A stretch of 64,000 nucleotides of DNA. Source: Candidatus Syntrophosphaera thermopropionivorans (lineage in GTDB: Bacteria; Cloacimonadota; Cloacimonadia; Cloacimonadales; Cloacimonadaceae). The position numbers were made by a program, and so were the translations under genes. The notes beneath the pieces are model-generated. The model did not search any database and had not been told where the DNA came from. It saw only the letters and a list, made by a program, of their open reading frames with translations. The stretch's first letter is position 1, and each line of letters starts with the position of its first letter. The stretch lies in NCBI RefSeq assembly GCF_004353895.1, contig NZ_SMOG01000001.1:186001-250000 (forward strand). Direction: 5' to 3'. Shown here piece by piece: positions 1-10,900 of the stretch.

Positions 1-3000
1 TTGTAGTAGGCAAGATTTTTAATGGTGCAGGCAGAGCCAATTTCACTGGCTAAATAAATAGACTCATGAGCACAATAATTATAATATCTATCCAGAGGAT
101 AAGACTGGGTTCCTGTTCCCGTTCCAATAGTTAATACGATAGGTGCTCCAACTTCCACAGTTTCAGAATGTTGAGCAGTAGTGGTTCCAGCGACAGCATT
201 AAAAATAAGGTTAATTAAAGTTCCAGTACTCATACTGGAAGCGGCACTAATAGTAAAAGATAAAGGTTCAAAAGCTGCTGGTTCAAGGACCGGGAAGGTA
301 TCAGTCCCATTAATAATTGTTATTCCAGCATTATTACAGGTTAAAGTTACAGTTCCAGGAGGGGCAGGAATTACACCTGTATTTACTATATGAATATTAA
401 CTGTGACAGTTTCACCTGGGTCTAAAATACCGTTACTATTTCCGCCACTATCATTGATAGTCATATTATTAAAACCGAGTTCTGGAACTACTACTTCCAG
501 TGGGAAATTATAGTTCCAGTTTCCAGTATCAGAAGTAATATATATATTAAAATTGATTTGATGATGTGCTGGACAATTAGGAGATACGAATATAGAATAA
601 TTAGTTTGAGGATAGCCACTACTCTGAGCTGGTATTGTTCCATAATTAGTACTGGAATTAAGGATAGTTACATAAGAATCAGAACTGGAAATAACTGCAG
701 AGACCCCAGTAGCATTAACCAAGCCACGATTTCCCAGACGAATAGATAGATCCGCATTTTCTCCTGGTTCTAAATAGGCATTATCGTTAGGATCTATCAC
801 AAATATCTGTTCTAAAACTAAATAAGGATAATCTGGTAAAATTGGTCTGGTAGTAATAAAAAGTGCGGAATTATGAGAAAGTGGAGCTGCTGCAGTAGGA
901 TAAGTGTTATTAAAAGTATATTCCAAGCCTATAGTTTCGGTATGGTCTTCAATTCCGATAGTACAATAATTTCCATGAGGTAAAGTATCACCAGAACCTA
1001 AATCAATATTATTGAATTGTTGGTATTGCAGTTTAATCTGTCCATCTAAGGTGGAGGTAGGATAATAGATGGGGTCATATAAGATGGCTTCAAAGGTTTC
1101 CAGTGAGCTATTATTATATCCGGAAATCATATGATACCATTCCACTACAAAATAGTGTAAAGTTGCATTGTAATAAGTGTAGACACCACTACCAGTTCCA
1201 AGCGTGAGATCATCCCAGAAAACGGCAATCATAGGACTTGGACCTCCCGCATCAGGAATTCTCCAGTTACGCCAATCTGCATCCTGAGTTTGTCCAAAGG
1301 CAATAAAACCATTAGAACTGATAGAAGCTTGAGTGTATTCTATCCCATAAAATTTAAAGGGGAAGGGAAGATTAACAGTTGTTATAGCTACAGCTGAAGT
1401 TTGATCTCCTTCATCACTCGTATTTCCTGGATCATAGAGAGGAAGAAGAGTTCCACTGCCTCCTTCCGCAGGTGCAATACCAATCCAGTTATAAGTTGGA
1501 CACTGATCATACCCTGTGTCACCCTGATCAAAGATAAAGTATCCATAAGCATCCTGTCCCAATGGATCGTGTATTGTAGTTTGTCCTATAGTGACAGTAA
1601 AATAAATAGTTTCCTTATAACCCGCAGAGTTAAAGAGATAAAGTTCCAGAGGTATCACCATTCCGTCTATACAGGTACTTCGAGCAAAAACACTAAAAGT
1701 GTCAGAATTATTAGAAACAGTTGAGGCAACAGGAATAGACCCATAAGTTCCAATAGAATCGGTTATTGTAAAGTAAATATCACGAGAACGTAGTCTTGCA
1801 TTTATTCCATTTAACCCAAGTGAACCAACATTTGTTAGGCTAATAGTCATAGGAAGGTTATCACCAGGATGAATGTAGTTATTAGTAGCGCCAATAAAAG
1901 TATAAGAGGCTATATTTAGATTACCATTATGAACTGTAAATGGTACATATACTTCCCAGCTACCTGCCGTAGTTTCCACTGTAAGTTTTAGGGAAAATTG
2001 ATGTTGATCAGGACAATGTGAAGCGACACTAAAAACAATGGGGTCAATATTCACACCACTTGCTTGAGGATTTATATTATTATATTGAATTCGGCTGGCA
2101 AGAATTAAAGTTACATATGGATCAGAACAATTTGCAATCACAGCAGGCGTCAAGACTTGATTGGTTGTATTTTTAAGACTTACATATGTTTCAACTGTTT
2201 CTCCAGCATCTAACAAGCTATTACCATTACCCCACATATTGTCATCAAGTTCTGTACCATTGAAAACAATTCCACCACTGCTGACAATATTAATGGTTGA
2301 TACCAGGGGTTTGAAATCATCTTTGTTGATAGTTAAGGTTAAAGAGCCAGAGAGATTGGAAGCAAATTCCAGATAGGCTTTACCTTGAGCATTGGTATAA
2401 GCTAAAGCTTGCTGTCCATTTTCATTGCTCAATACGACTGATGCTCCCTGCACAATTTGATTGGAATCGTTTAAAACTGTGATTTCTAAGGTAGATGAAC
2501 CTGCAGGAATAGAAGTAGGTGCATTGGAAATGAAAGTTGAAGGAATGCCTACATAGACAGAAGCAGTAGGATCACCGATTAAATTACAATAGGAAGAGAA
2601 ATTATAAGCCTGGGTGGATTGGCTAACTCCATAGACAGCATACAGATAGAGTTTAGCATAGAGCATTGCTTCGCTCATATTTCGCATTCCCAGAGGATAG
2701 ATGCCATGAAAGATTCCTACAGTCAGACAGTTGTTCATAGGCGTATGAGTTGAAGAAGTTGCCATTCCTATTGAGGTTATTGCCCCTCCTAAAGAAGCTG
2801 CAGTTCCATATCTAACTACCGCTTCCGTGGTACTCGTTCCACTGTTGAAAGTACCGGTATTACAAGTAATAAAAACACTATGGAATAGCTTATAACCGTT
2901 ATTTAATTGACTGATTGTATTGGGCCAATTACTCATCCCAATATAACCACGATAGTTATAGAAAACTACTCCTTGATTGATGGCATTATTGATAGTGGTA

Positions 3001-4205
3001 GTAGAAGGAGAAGGTCCATAAAGTTCGGTATAAGTATAGGAAGGATTAACCATTAAGGAATGATCATGTATATATCTATTAGTATAAATGGTAGAAATAC
3101 CAGAACTGCTGGAATCTCCAACCAGTAGCATACTATTAAGCCAGGAAGCAGTGCTAATATTTACATCTCTTTCCAGAGAAGAGACCTTTGCCATATAATT
3201 TACCATATCGGCTGTGCTCTCAACCGATATTCGTCCTATGGCTGCATCTCCCAGGTTATCATTCCCAGCTAACCAAGTGTAGTAATAATCAATATAACTA
3301 TTGTAACTGGGGATAGCCATATTGCCGGAAGTATCACCAATAAGGACAATATAATCAGGACGAGTTGAAGGATTATTGTATTGATTTTGAATATAGTTTT
3401 TTATAGAAGTATAAGAGCTACCAGTAGTAGAAGTACTAACTGCATTTACTATATAACCTTTTTGTTTTTTCCAGTTAACATAATTATTGACCTGGGTTAA
3501 ATAGATAGTATCTGAATAATTTCCATATATCACCAGCATTCTGGGACGAGAATAAGTTATTTCATCACGGGTAATAAACTGTTCGTAATTCAAAATCAGA
3601 GCAGGATAAATCTTTTCAAAGGCAGGAGATAAGTTTAAGGGGGGTTCTATTTCATTGATAGAAGGTTGATTATCATAATTTATTTGAATATCAATTGATT
3701 CTAAGATGGATAAAGTTTGTTTACTCTGGTCATACTGGAAGGGATAAATATTTAAAGTGACAATACGAAAATCACGCATAATTTGCGGTTCTGATATTAC
3801 TACTGAATTTGCAGGATACAATTCTTCATTATATCTTCCGCTTGCCTTCTCAGAACTAAGTAATGAGTCAAAATCAAGTCTAATATGATTCTGAATACTT
3901 TGTTGAGTAGTGTTTATTTGCAGATTGACCCCTCCCTGATAGGGAATGGCAATCATCGTGCTAAATACAGGTAGAGTTTCGGTCTCTTCCAGGAAAAGAT
4001 AGGGGATATCGTCTATTTTAACTCGGGATAGATTATTAATTTCACTTCTTTCCATAGACCAGGCTGGAAGTTCAAAGCGGATTTGGATAGAATTGTCTGA
4101 AATATTAACAATATTAAAAGGTGCAACGGAGGTTTCAGCCAGAAGAAATAGTGGAGCTAACAGTATAAGTATCAGAGATAAATATTTAAAAGTTTTTTTG
4201 GGCAT
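1..4205 (-). CDS. C25 (gingipain-like) peptidase-family surface protein, 3' end outside window
   Basis: The frame is open from the ATG at 4205 to the left edge (about 1401 codons), so the C-terminus is missing. A signal peptide covers roughly residues 1-23 (KYLSLILILLAPLFLLAE). A propeptide-like beta region follows, and a C25 caspase-like domain runs from about residue 218 (PRMLVIYG) to about 560. The nucleophile region is FITCNTGTF, with Cys448. The place of the usual catalytic His (NY.GHG in gingipains) reads YRGYIGMSNW, with Tyr421 instead of His. After the peptidase domain come several Ig/CARDB-like beta modules (for example SNGFIAFGQ near residue 970) and finally the start of a module also present in the 60119-62659 protein (ESIYLASE). 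By family it should be an exported, surface-attached protein, probably carrying a C-terminal sorting domain beyond the window. Whether it is an active protease is uncertain. Confidence 0.8.
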   Translation of the reverse strand, partial: MPKKTFKYLSLILILLAPLFLLAETSVAPFNIVNISDNSIQIRFELPAWSMERSEINNLSRVKIDDIPYLFLEETETLPVFSTMIAIPYQGGVNLQINTTQQSIQNHIRLDFDSLLSSEKASGRYNEELYPANSVVISEPQIMRDFRIVTLNIYPFQYDQSKQTLSILESIDIQINYDNQPSINEIEPPLNLSPAFEKIYPALILNYEQFITRDEITYSRPRMLVIYGNYSDTIYLTQVNNYVNWKKQKGYIVNAVSTSTTGSSYTSIKNYIQNQYNNPSTRPDYIVLIGDTSGNMAIPSYNSYIDYYYTWLAGNDNLGDAAIGRISVESTADMVNYMAKVSSLERDVNISTASWLNSMLLVGDSSSSGISTIYTNRYIHDHSLMVNPSYTYTELYGPSPSTTTINNAINQGVVFYNYRGYIGMSNWPNTISQLNNGYKLFHSVFITCNTGTFNSGTSTTEAVVRYGTAASLGGAITSIGMATSSTHTPMNNCLTVGIFHGIYPLGMRNMSEAMLYAKLYLYAVYGVSQSTQAYNFSSYCNLIGDPTASVYVGIPSTFISNAPTSIPAGSSTLEITVLNDSNQIVQGASVVLSNENGQQALAYTNAQGKAYLEFASNLSGSLTLTINKDDFKPLVSTINIVSSGGIVFNGTELDDNMWGNGNSLLDAGETVETYVSLKNTTNQVLTPAVIANCSDPYVTLILASRIQYNNINPQASGVNIDPIVFSVASHCPDQHQFSLKLTVETTAGSWEVYVPFTVHNGNLNIASYTFIGATNNYIHPGDNLPMTISLTNVGSLGLNGINARLRSRDIYFTITDSIGTYGSIPVASTVSNNSDTFSVFARSTCIDGMVIPLELYLFNSAGYKETIYFTVTIGQTTIHDPLGQDAYGYFIFDQGDTGYDQCPTYNWIGIAPAEGGSGTLLPLYDPGNTSDEGDQTSAVAITTVNLPFPFKFYGIEYTQASISSNGFIAFGQTQDADWRNWRIPDAGGPSPMIAVFWDDLTLGTGSGVYTYYNATLHYFVVEWYHMISGYNNSSLETFEAILYDPIYYPTSTLDGQIKLQYQQFNNIDLGSGDTLPHGNYCTIGIEDHTETIGLEYTFNNTYPTAAAPLSHNSALFITTRPILPDYPYLVLEQIFVIDPNDNAYLEPGENADLSIRLGNRGLVNATGVSAVISSSDSYVTILNSSTNYGTIPAQSSGYPQTNYSIFVSPNCPAHHQINFNIYITSDTGNWNYNFPLEVVVPELGFNNMTINDSGGNSNGILDPGETVTVNIHIVNTGVIPAPPGTVTLTCNNAGITIINGTDTFPVLEPAAFEPLSFTISAASSMSTGTLINLIFNAVAGTTTAQHSETVEVGAPIVLTIGTGTGTQSYPLDRYYNYCAHESIYLASEIGSACTIKNLAYY

Positions 4206-4400
4206 TAGTTATTTCCTTTAATCATCAGGAATTAATATCTTTATAGATATATGCAATAACTGGTGCAAAAATAAATGTTTTTTATAGGTTACAGTGATAC
4301 AGGATAACTCTAAGGAGACTTGCCTATCTCTGCATCTCAAAAAGAGATTGCCTTTCAGATTTATTAGAATAAGATTTTAATATAAAAAGGAGTGAAAAAA

Positions 4401-6629
4401 ATGAGACAACAGTTGAATCTTGGTATTGACGGTATGCATTGTGCAGCCTGTAGTGCACGAGTAGAAAAAGCTCTCTCCAGTTTAAAAGGAGTGATTTCAG
4501 CAAGTGTTAATCTTGGACTGGAAGAAGCTTCCCTTGAATATGATGATAGATATCTAAAGGTTGAAGATATAGTAAAAACCATAGAATCTCTGGGCTATTC
4601 AGTTCGGGAAAGTATTATCCTGACGGAAGATGAACAGATACAGAAAGTGCAAATAGCCAGAAAGAATATGATTCAGATGTGGATTATAGCCATCATTGTG
4701 ATGGCAATAATGTTAATAATGATGGCATCTCACGAGATGCCTTCCTGGCATAAGGCAGCAAACTGGGTAATATTTTCTTTAACTATTTTAGGGATGTGTT
4801 TTCCTGCTCGTAGAGTCTATATTTCAGCTTTCAGGGCAATAAGCACTGGAGGCACTAATATGGATGTATTGATAGCTATTGGCACCATTGCTTCATTGCT
4901 GGTAGTTCCTTTATCTTTAATCGTAAATGGAATACGAGCAGATGATTTTAGTGGTATAGCAGCAATGATTCTGGCATTTCATTTAACGGGTAGATATCTG
5001 GAGACAAAAGCACGAGGTCAGGCTTCTTCAGCAATTAGAAAACTTATTAATCTGGGAGCAAAAACAGCTCTTGTGCTTATAGATGATGAAGAAAAAGAGA
5101 TTCCAGTGCATAAACTTAAAGTAGGAGATATATTTTTAGTAAAAGCAGGAGCAAAAGTTCCAGCCGATGGAATTATTATTGAGGGTAGTGCCAATCTTGA
5201 TGAATCAATCGCTACGGGAGAATCCTTACCTGTATATCGTCAAGCAGGAGATAGGGTTCTGGGCGCAACTCTAAATCTTGATGGCTTTATTAAAGTGCAA
5301 GCAGAAAGAGTAGGTAAAGATAGTTTTCTGGCTCAAGTAGTAAAATTGGTGGAGGAGGCTCAGAATTCCAAAGTGCCAGTTCAGCTATTAGCAGATAAGA
5401 TAATATCTGTATTTGTTCCAGTTGTTTTGACACTATCCATTTTAACCTTTTTTGCCTGGCTACTTTTTCCGTCTTTTATGAGTAATATAAGCGAAGCCAT
5501 TCGGACAATTATTCCATTAAGTTCAGCTAATTATGGCTTAGCTGCAGCTTTGATGGCGGCAATTGCCACTCTGGTGATTGCCTGTCCCTGTGCTCTGGGA
5601 CTTGCTACACCTACAGCTTTAATGGTGGGTAGTGGAATTGGAGCTGAAAGAGGGATTCTAATAAGAAATGGAGAAGCTTTACAAAGGATGAAAGATGTAA
5701 AAGTTATAGTTTTTGATAAGACCGGCACCATTACCTATGGGAATTTAAAGCTTTTAAAGATAGTGAGTCCAAAACTTTCCGAACAAGAGATATTACAGAT
5801 TGCTTTTAGTTTGGAACAAGGTAGTGAACATCCTCTGGCTAAAGCTATTATTACAGAAGCTCAGGCTCGTGACCTGCAAACCTTGCCTATTGAAGAATTC
5901 ACTAATTATAGTGGAAAGGGTATCTCTGCTAAAATAAATAGTCAAAGCTATTATCTGGGTAATCTTGCTCTCCTAAAAGAAAATGGGATTAAAATAGACG
6001 AACTCAACCTAAAAGATACACAATATCCTTACGCTACTTCCGTATTTTTGACGGATGAGAAGCAAGTCCTGGGTATACTATATCTGGCAGACACCATTCG
6101 TCCTGAAGCTTTTGAGGTAGTAAAAACTCTAAGAGAAATGGGAATTGAAAGCATTTTATTGAGTGGTGATAATCAAGAGACCACTTCTGCCATTGCAGCA
6201 GAATGTGGTATCAATAAATTTATAACTGATGCACTTCCTGGAGATAAAGCTAAAATTATTAAAGAATTACAAGATGAATATGGTGCTTTAGCTATGGTAG
6301 GGGATGGCATTAACGATGCGCCAGCACTTAAACAAGCAGATATTGGTATAGCTCTTGGTCAGGGAGCAGATATAGCCATAGAAGCAGCAGATATTGTAAT
6401 CGTTCCCAATAAATTAGAGCTCATTCCCCGAGCGATAAAGCTTTCTCTTACTACTTTCCAGAAGATTAGACAGAATCTGTTCTGGGCTTTCTTTTACAAT
6501 GTTATTGCCATCCCCTTAGCGATTTTTGGTGCATTACATCCCATTATCGCTGAAATAGCTATGGCTATCAGCTCAGTAACGGTGGTTAGTAATGCTAATC
6601 TATTGCGTCGTGAATTACGCCATCTCTAA
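4401..6629 (+). CDS. copA: Copper-translocating P-type ATPase (CopA type)
   Basis: This is a P1B ATPase that would export Cu(I) across the inner membrane at the cost of ATP. An N-terminal heavy-metal-binding domain carries GMHCAACSARVEK (the CxxC site). It is followed by transmembrane segments, the actuator loop with TGES, the ion-site helix IACPCALGLATP (CPC, typical of Cu/Ag pumps), the phosphorylated Asp in DKTGTITYG (about residue 439), the HP motif SEHPLA in the N domain, and the hinge GDGINDAPAL. The length (742 aa) is normal for one HMA domain. A GTG lies three codons upstream, but AAGGAG at about 4387-4392 fits the ATG at 4401. It stands alone; I see no copper chaperone or metal-sensing regulator next to it. 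It converges with the GAPDH gene 15 bp downstream. Confidence 0.95.
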   Translation: MRQQLNLGIDGMHCAACSARVEKALSSLKGVISASVNLGLEEASLEYDDRYLKVEDIVKTIESLGYSVRESIILTEDEQIQKVQIARKNMIQMWIIAIIVMAIMLIMMASHEMPSWHKAANWVIFSLTILGMCFPARRVYISAFRAISTGGTNMDVLIAIGTIASLLVVPLSLIVNGIRADDFSGIAAMILAFHLTGRYLETKARGQASSAIRKLINLGAKTALVLIDDEEKEIPVHKLKVGDIFLVKAGAKVPADGIIIEGSANLDESIATGESLPVYRQAGDRVLGATLNLDGFIKVQAERVGKDSFLAQVVKLVEEAQNSKVPVQLLADKIISVFVPVVLTLSILTFFAWLLFPSFMSNISEAIRTIIPLSSANYGLAAALMAAIATLVIACPCALGLATPTALMVGSGIGAERGILIRNGEALQRMKDVKVIVFDKTGTITYGNLKLLKIVSPKLSEQEILQIAFSLEQGSEHPLAKAIITEAQARDLQTLPIEEFTNYSGKGISAKINSQSYYLGNLALLKENGIKIDELNLKDTQYPYATSVFLTDEKQVLGILYLADTIRPEAFEVVKTLREMGIESILLSGDNQETTSAIAAECGINKFITDALPGDKAKIIKELQDEYGALAMVGDGINDAPALKQADIGIALGQGADIAIEAADIVIVPNKLELIPRAIKLSLTTFQKIRQNLFWAFFYNVIAIPLAIFGALHPIIAEIAMAISSVTVVSNANLLRRELRHL

Positions 6630-6644
6630 GTTTAGACTTTAAAC

Positions 6645-7898
6645 TCAGGGTGTAGTCTCATCTATATAATTTATCAGGCGAGAAAGACAATTGGTGTATG
6701 AACCGAGTTCATTATCATACCAGCCAAAGATTTTAGCATGAGTTACTGGCATATAGACAGTTTTATCCTCTGGAGCACCCAATTCTTTCAGGGTCTGGGG
6801 TGGCACAGCAATAAAGCTTGTACGGGTGTGAGTTTCATTAGCTTCTATCACTACTGCTGCCATATTGCCAATCATATCTGCTGAAACATTTTGTCTTTCG
6901 GTATACATTAATAATCCATTTTGTGGACCTTCGGCTGCCTGTTTATAAATATCATTAATTAGTTTTCTGGTGATATTGGGTTGTCCTAATTCATTTAGTT
7001 CTGCATGGAAGGTTACATTAAGGTTAATAAGAGAGACGGTGTTAGTAGGAATTCGCACAGAATCTGCCATAAAACCTATATTTTTAATTTCTGGCATCAC
7101 CAGTTCCAGAGCTTTAGAAACACCGGTAGTAGAAAGGATGATATTATTGAAGACACTGCGCGTTTTACGCAGGTCAGAAGCTCCTGCTTTAGGCACAGAA
7201 TCCAGGATACTTTGAGAATTGGTGGCAGCATGAATAGTGCTCATAGATGCAGTCATTATGTTGGCTGTTTCTTTATGTTCAAGTAGAGGTTTTATCATAT
7301 GAGCCAGTCCAGTGGTAGTGCAACTTGCAGCGGAGATTATATGATGTTTTTGAGGGTCGTAATTGAGGTGATTGATACCATAAATCATTGTTATGGTATC
7401 TGGATTATCTTCCATTACTGCTGCCTTACTTTTGAAAGGAGCTGAACAAATGACCTTGAGAGCACCTGCTGCTAAATGACCTCTAAGACAGGGCACTCCT
7501 TTTTCAGGTGTAATATTGGGGTCTAAAAAATTACCTGTACAATCAACTACTATGCGGACACCTTCTTCTAACCAGTTGATATCTTTGGGATCACGTGCTT
7601 TACGAAGTATAGTTATGGGCATACCCTCAATCTCCAGAACAGGTTTTTCTGGGTCTATAACCTTGATTTCTGCCTTACGTCCAACTACCCCAAAAAGGAA
7701 TTTGTGGATGCTGCCATAGGTGGAATCCATTTCTAAGACCTGAATCAGGTCATCCAAGCTTTTTCCTACTTCTCTGCCAAAGTTAATGACAATACCATCA
7801 AAATGTCTCAGATGAATATGATTCCAGAGCAGAAGTTTTCCTATTCTTCCCACTCCGTTGATTCCAAGTAGCCTTTTACCTTTCAATTGGCTGTTCAT
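6645..7898 (-). CDS. gap: Glyceraldehyde-3-phosphate dehydrogenase, long form
   Basis: The protein would oxidise glyceraldehyde-3-phosphate to 1,3-bisphosphoglycerate with NAD(P), or act in reverse in gluconeogenesis. An N-terminal Rossmann fold carries GINGVGRIGK. The catalytic Cys is in ISAASCTTTGLAH, where the usual second Cys of the CTTNC motif is replaced by Gly. The catalytic His is in MSTIHAATNSQ. The substrate-binding stretch STTGVSKAL and RIPTNTVSLINL are present, and the C-terminal WYDNELGSYTN is canonical. At 417 aa it is 70-80 residues longer than standard GapA; the extra length lies around the N-terminal cofactor domain and the C-terminal part, as in long GAPDH forms. Cofactor preference cannot be read from sequence. 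It lies 39 bp downstream of the dikinase gene on the same strand, which suggests co-transcription of two lower-glycolysis enzymes. Confidence 0.93.
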   Translation of the reverse strand: MNSQLKGKRLLGINGVGRIGKLLLWNHIHLRHFDGIVINFGREVGKSLDDLIQVLEMDSTYGSIHKFLFGVVGRKAEIKVIDPEKPVLEIEGMPITILRKARDPKDINWLEEGVRIVVDCTGNFLDPNITPEKGVPCLRGHLAAGALKVICSAPFKSKAAVMEDNPDTITMIYGINHLNYDPQKHHIISAASCTTTGLAHMIKPLLEHKETANIMTASMSTIHAATNSQSILDSVPKAGASDLRKTRSVFNNIILSTTGVSKALELVMPEIKNIGFMADSVRIPTNTVSLINLNVTFHAELNELGQPNITRKLINDIYKQAAEGPQNGLLMYTERQNVSADMIGNMAAVVIEANETHTRTSFIAVPPQTLKELGAPEDKTVYMPVTHAKIFGWYDNELGSYTNCLSRLINYIDETTP

Positions 7899-7937
7899 TG
7901 TTTTTCTCCTTATCTATATTTTTTTTGCGTTAATATC

Positions 7938-10900
7938 TTAACCTGGTATGGTTTCCACCGGATAATGTCCTAAATATATAGAACCACTGGAAGCATCAAT
8001 CGCTATCTTATCGCCAGGACGCAGAATATAATCTCCTATCCGACAGATATTGTCTTCTTCTATAACCTTGAGTTGACGACAGTTAACGACGCCTATAATT
8101 CCCAGACGAACGGCTGTTACAGCAGCATGAGAAGTGACACCACCACGAGAAGTTAGCAAACCCTGACAATCAAATAAAAGTTCCATATCCTCAGGAACTG
8201 TATCCGGTTTAACCAGAATTAAAGGTAAATTCATATCTTTTAGTTCGTCAATATCTTTACGAGAAATGACAATTATCCCATTCAGGACACCCTTTCCGAC
8301 TCCAATTCCATTACCTAAGATTTTCAATTCACGTTTAGGGACACTGAAAACTGTATATTGTTTGACCTTAGTAATTAGTTGATTGCGTGTCTGAAGTATA
8401 TATAATTGCTCTTTGCGTGGACCCTCAAAAGTGAATTCTATCTCTTGATGGGGATATCCACGTTCTTCTACCAATTGACGAGCCAGGGAAAGTAAACGAG
8501 CATAAATGTCCGGGAAATCTTTTTCCAGGGAAACTTGTACTGGTGATTTAGATAATTTCCGTTGCTGTTCTGAGATAGGCAAAGTATATACCAATCCTGC
8601 TACTACATCCTCTCCTTGACTGCACAAGGTAAAGTCACCATTCAGAGTTATTCCTGGTTCTTTACTCCAATCTGCATAAGTGAATGCAACACCCGTGCCT
8701 GAATCAAGACTGATATTACCTAAAATCATTTTTTGGATAAGAACAGCAGTGCCCCAATCATCTGCTATCTGAAGTTTTTGACGATATAAACGTGCTCTAT
8801 CAGTGTTCCAGGAGTCTAAAACATGATTTATAGCCTGTTTAAGCTGAAGAAATACATCCTGCTCAAAGGAAACCTTATGACGAGCTAAAACCTTTTTATA
8901 GGAAATGCACATATCTCTCATCTGCTCCGGAGTAAACTGAGTCTTAAGCTGTACTTTATACCGACGCTTATAAGAAATCATCACCGCATCAAATTCATCA
9001 CGGTCTATACCATATGCCATTCCCCAACTTTGCAAAAGACGACGATAACAATCCCAGGCAGTCCAACCAAAATTAGGCATAGTGCTTAGCTTGAGAGTAA
9101 TCTCATCATTCATACCAATATTGAGAAAGGTGCTCATAGCTCCAGGTAAACTCATAGGAGCTCCAGAACGCACTGATAGTAATAGAGGAGCCTCTGGATT
9201 GCCATATTCCAATCCGGTATAATTTTCTATACGATTAACATTGAAGCGGATTTTTTCATCCAGCTCTTTCTCTATCTCTGGATGCGCATTAATTATATTA
9301 CGAGCCCGGAATAGCTCTGTAGTAATAACAATTCCTGCGGGAATGGGAAATTCATACTGAATCATTTTTTTAAGAAAATAGGCCTTAGCACCTAAAAGCA
9401 CTTGATTGTCCAGACGACGGTTATTTGTATGTAGAGGTACAAACAGCAAATCAGGGTCATAACTCATTACTTTAATGAGGTCCTCTGGAGCAAATATGGT
9501 CTTCATAGAATTTAAAGAAGTGATAATCTGAGAGATAAAATTGTCCATTGATTGGACGAGAAATGAGCTACCCAGAAGTTTACGAAAAAATTCTTCAGCA
9601 AACATTTGCTGGATGGTTTGTTTTTTATACTTTCCTGGTATTCCCTTAGCGGGTAAATGGCTTAGTTCTTGTTCATAAAAACGATAGAAATGTTCATTGA
9701 TTAAATCGGTGATACTATCTTTTATCTGTTTGAAGAGGTCCAGATATTGGTCTAAGGAAAGTCTGACTACACGTTGACTGGATTTTAACATCTCCAAGGC
9801 ATTGGAAAAAGCACTGACTGAATAGCCTTCATAAATCAAACCCAATTCATATAGTTCAAGAATATGGATGATACGTTTGAGGGTTTTAGCAGTTAGATAT
9901 TCCAGATTTAATTGCTTTATGTCTTTTTCAATCAGTCTTTCCACCAGATTTTCCAGACGGAATATTATGCCCATAGCTTCTAATTTCGGTTCTCGGTATT
10001 GACCATACATAGAAGGAATACCAGCAGCTATGTGTCTTTTATAATATATATTTTCCCAGGGCTGAGTAGGTTTTGGATCAAGCACTATTTTATTTAATCT
10101 GCCAATATAATTAAGCATCTGATGGATGCTGCTATCATAGTCATTTCTTGCCAGACTCTGTTTCAAGCGAAGCTGCTCCTTCTGGTCAAACCAGTTATAT
10201 CGGTTTAGAAACTTTGTTATATCATAGGGGTCCAGCTGATATTTATCCAGTAAAAGATAATAAATCCGGCATAGCAGTTCTAATTTTTTAAGTGGGATAT
10301 CTTCATTTTTTATTGATTTAAAAAGTGGAGCAATGCTTTGCCAGGATTGGCTGAGCAGGGTTTGTGCATCTAAGTTGTGGTCGCTTAAAAACTTATTTAC
10401 TGCCTGATGCTGTTTCTGGTTGAGTTCATCGGGATGACTTATATATTCTTCTATATCTTCAGGTGCCAAGCCCTTCAAATGATTAGGGTCAAGGTCAACC
10501 CAGTAATTTAATATCTCTTGGAGCAGCTGAATCTGAGTATTATTACTTTCAGTGTGCACCTGTTTGCGGACAAAGTGTATCAATAAATCCTTACGATAGC
10601 AGAGCTCATCAATTTCGGTGCTTAAGTCTCTAATTTCACCTTCTGCTCCTATTTCATTATAAAAAACAGGTAAAAGTCTTAAAAGATGCTTTGCTTGCAC
10701 ATAGATAGGTTTGATGTTGCTATTTAGAAATGCAGATACATCTTTCTGGAACAAATCCGTATCGGATACAAAGATTCCCTGTCGGATTATAGAAATAGTT
10801 AAAGCGGCTAATAAATCCTTACAAAAAGCTGGGTCAATGCTGATAAGTTGAAGCCAGACACGTATATTTTTAATGTGGTTTTTATTGGCTATAATCTGCC

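Noticed and set aside
1401-1724. 107-codon plus-strand frame in the left-edge gene
   Set aside because: It is antisense to the continuous 1401-codon C25 frame.
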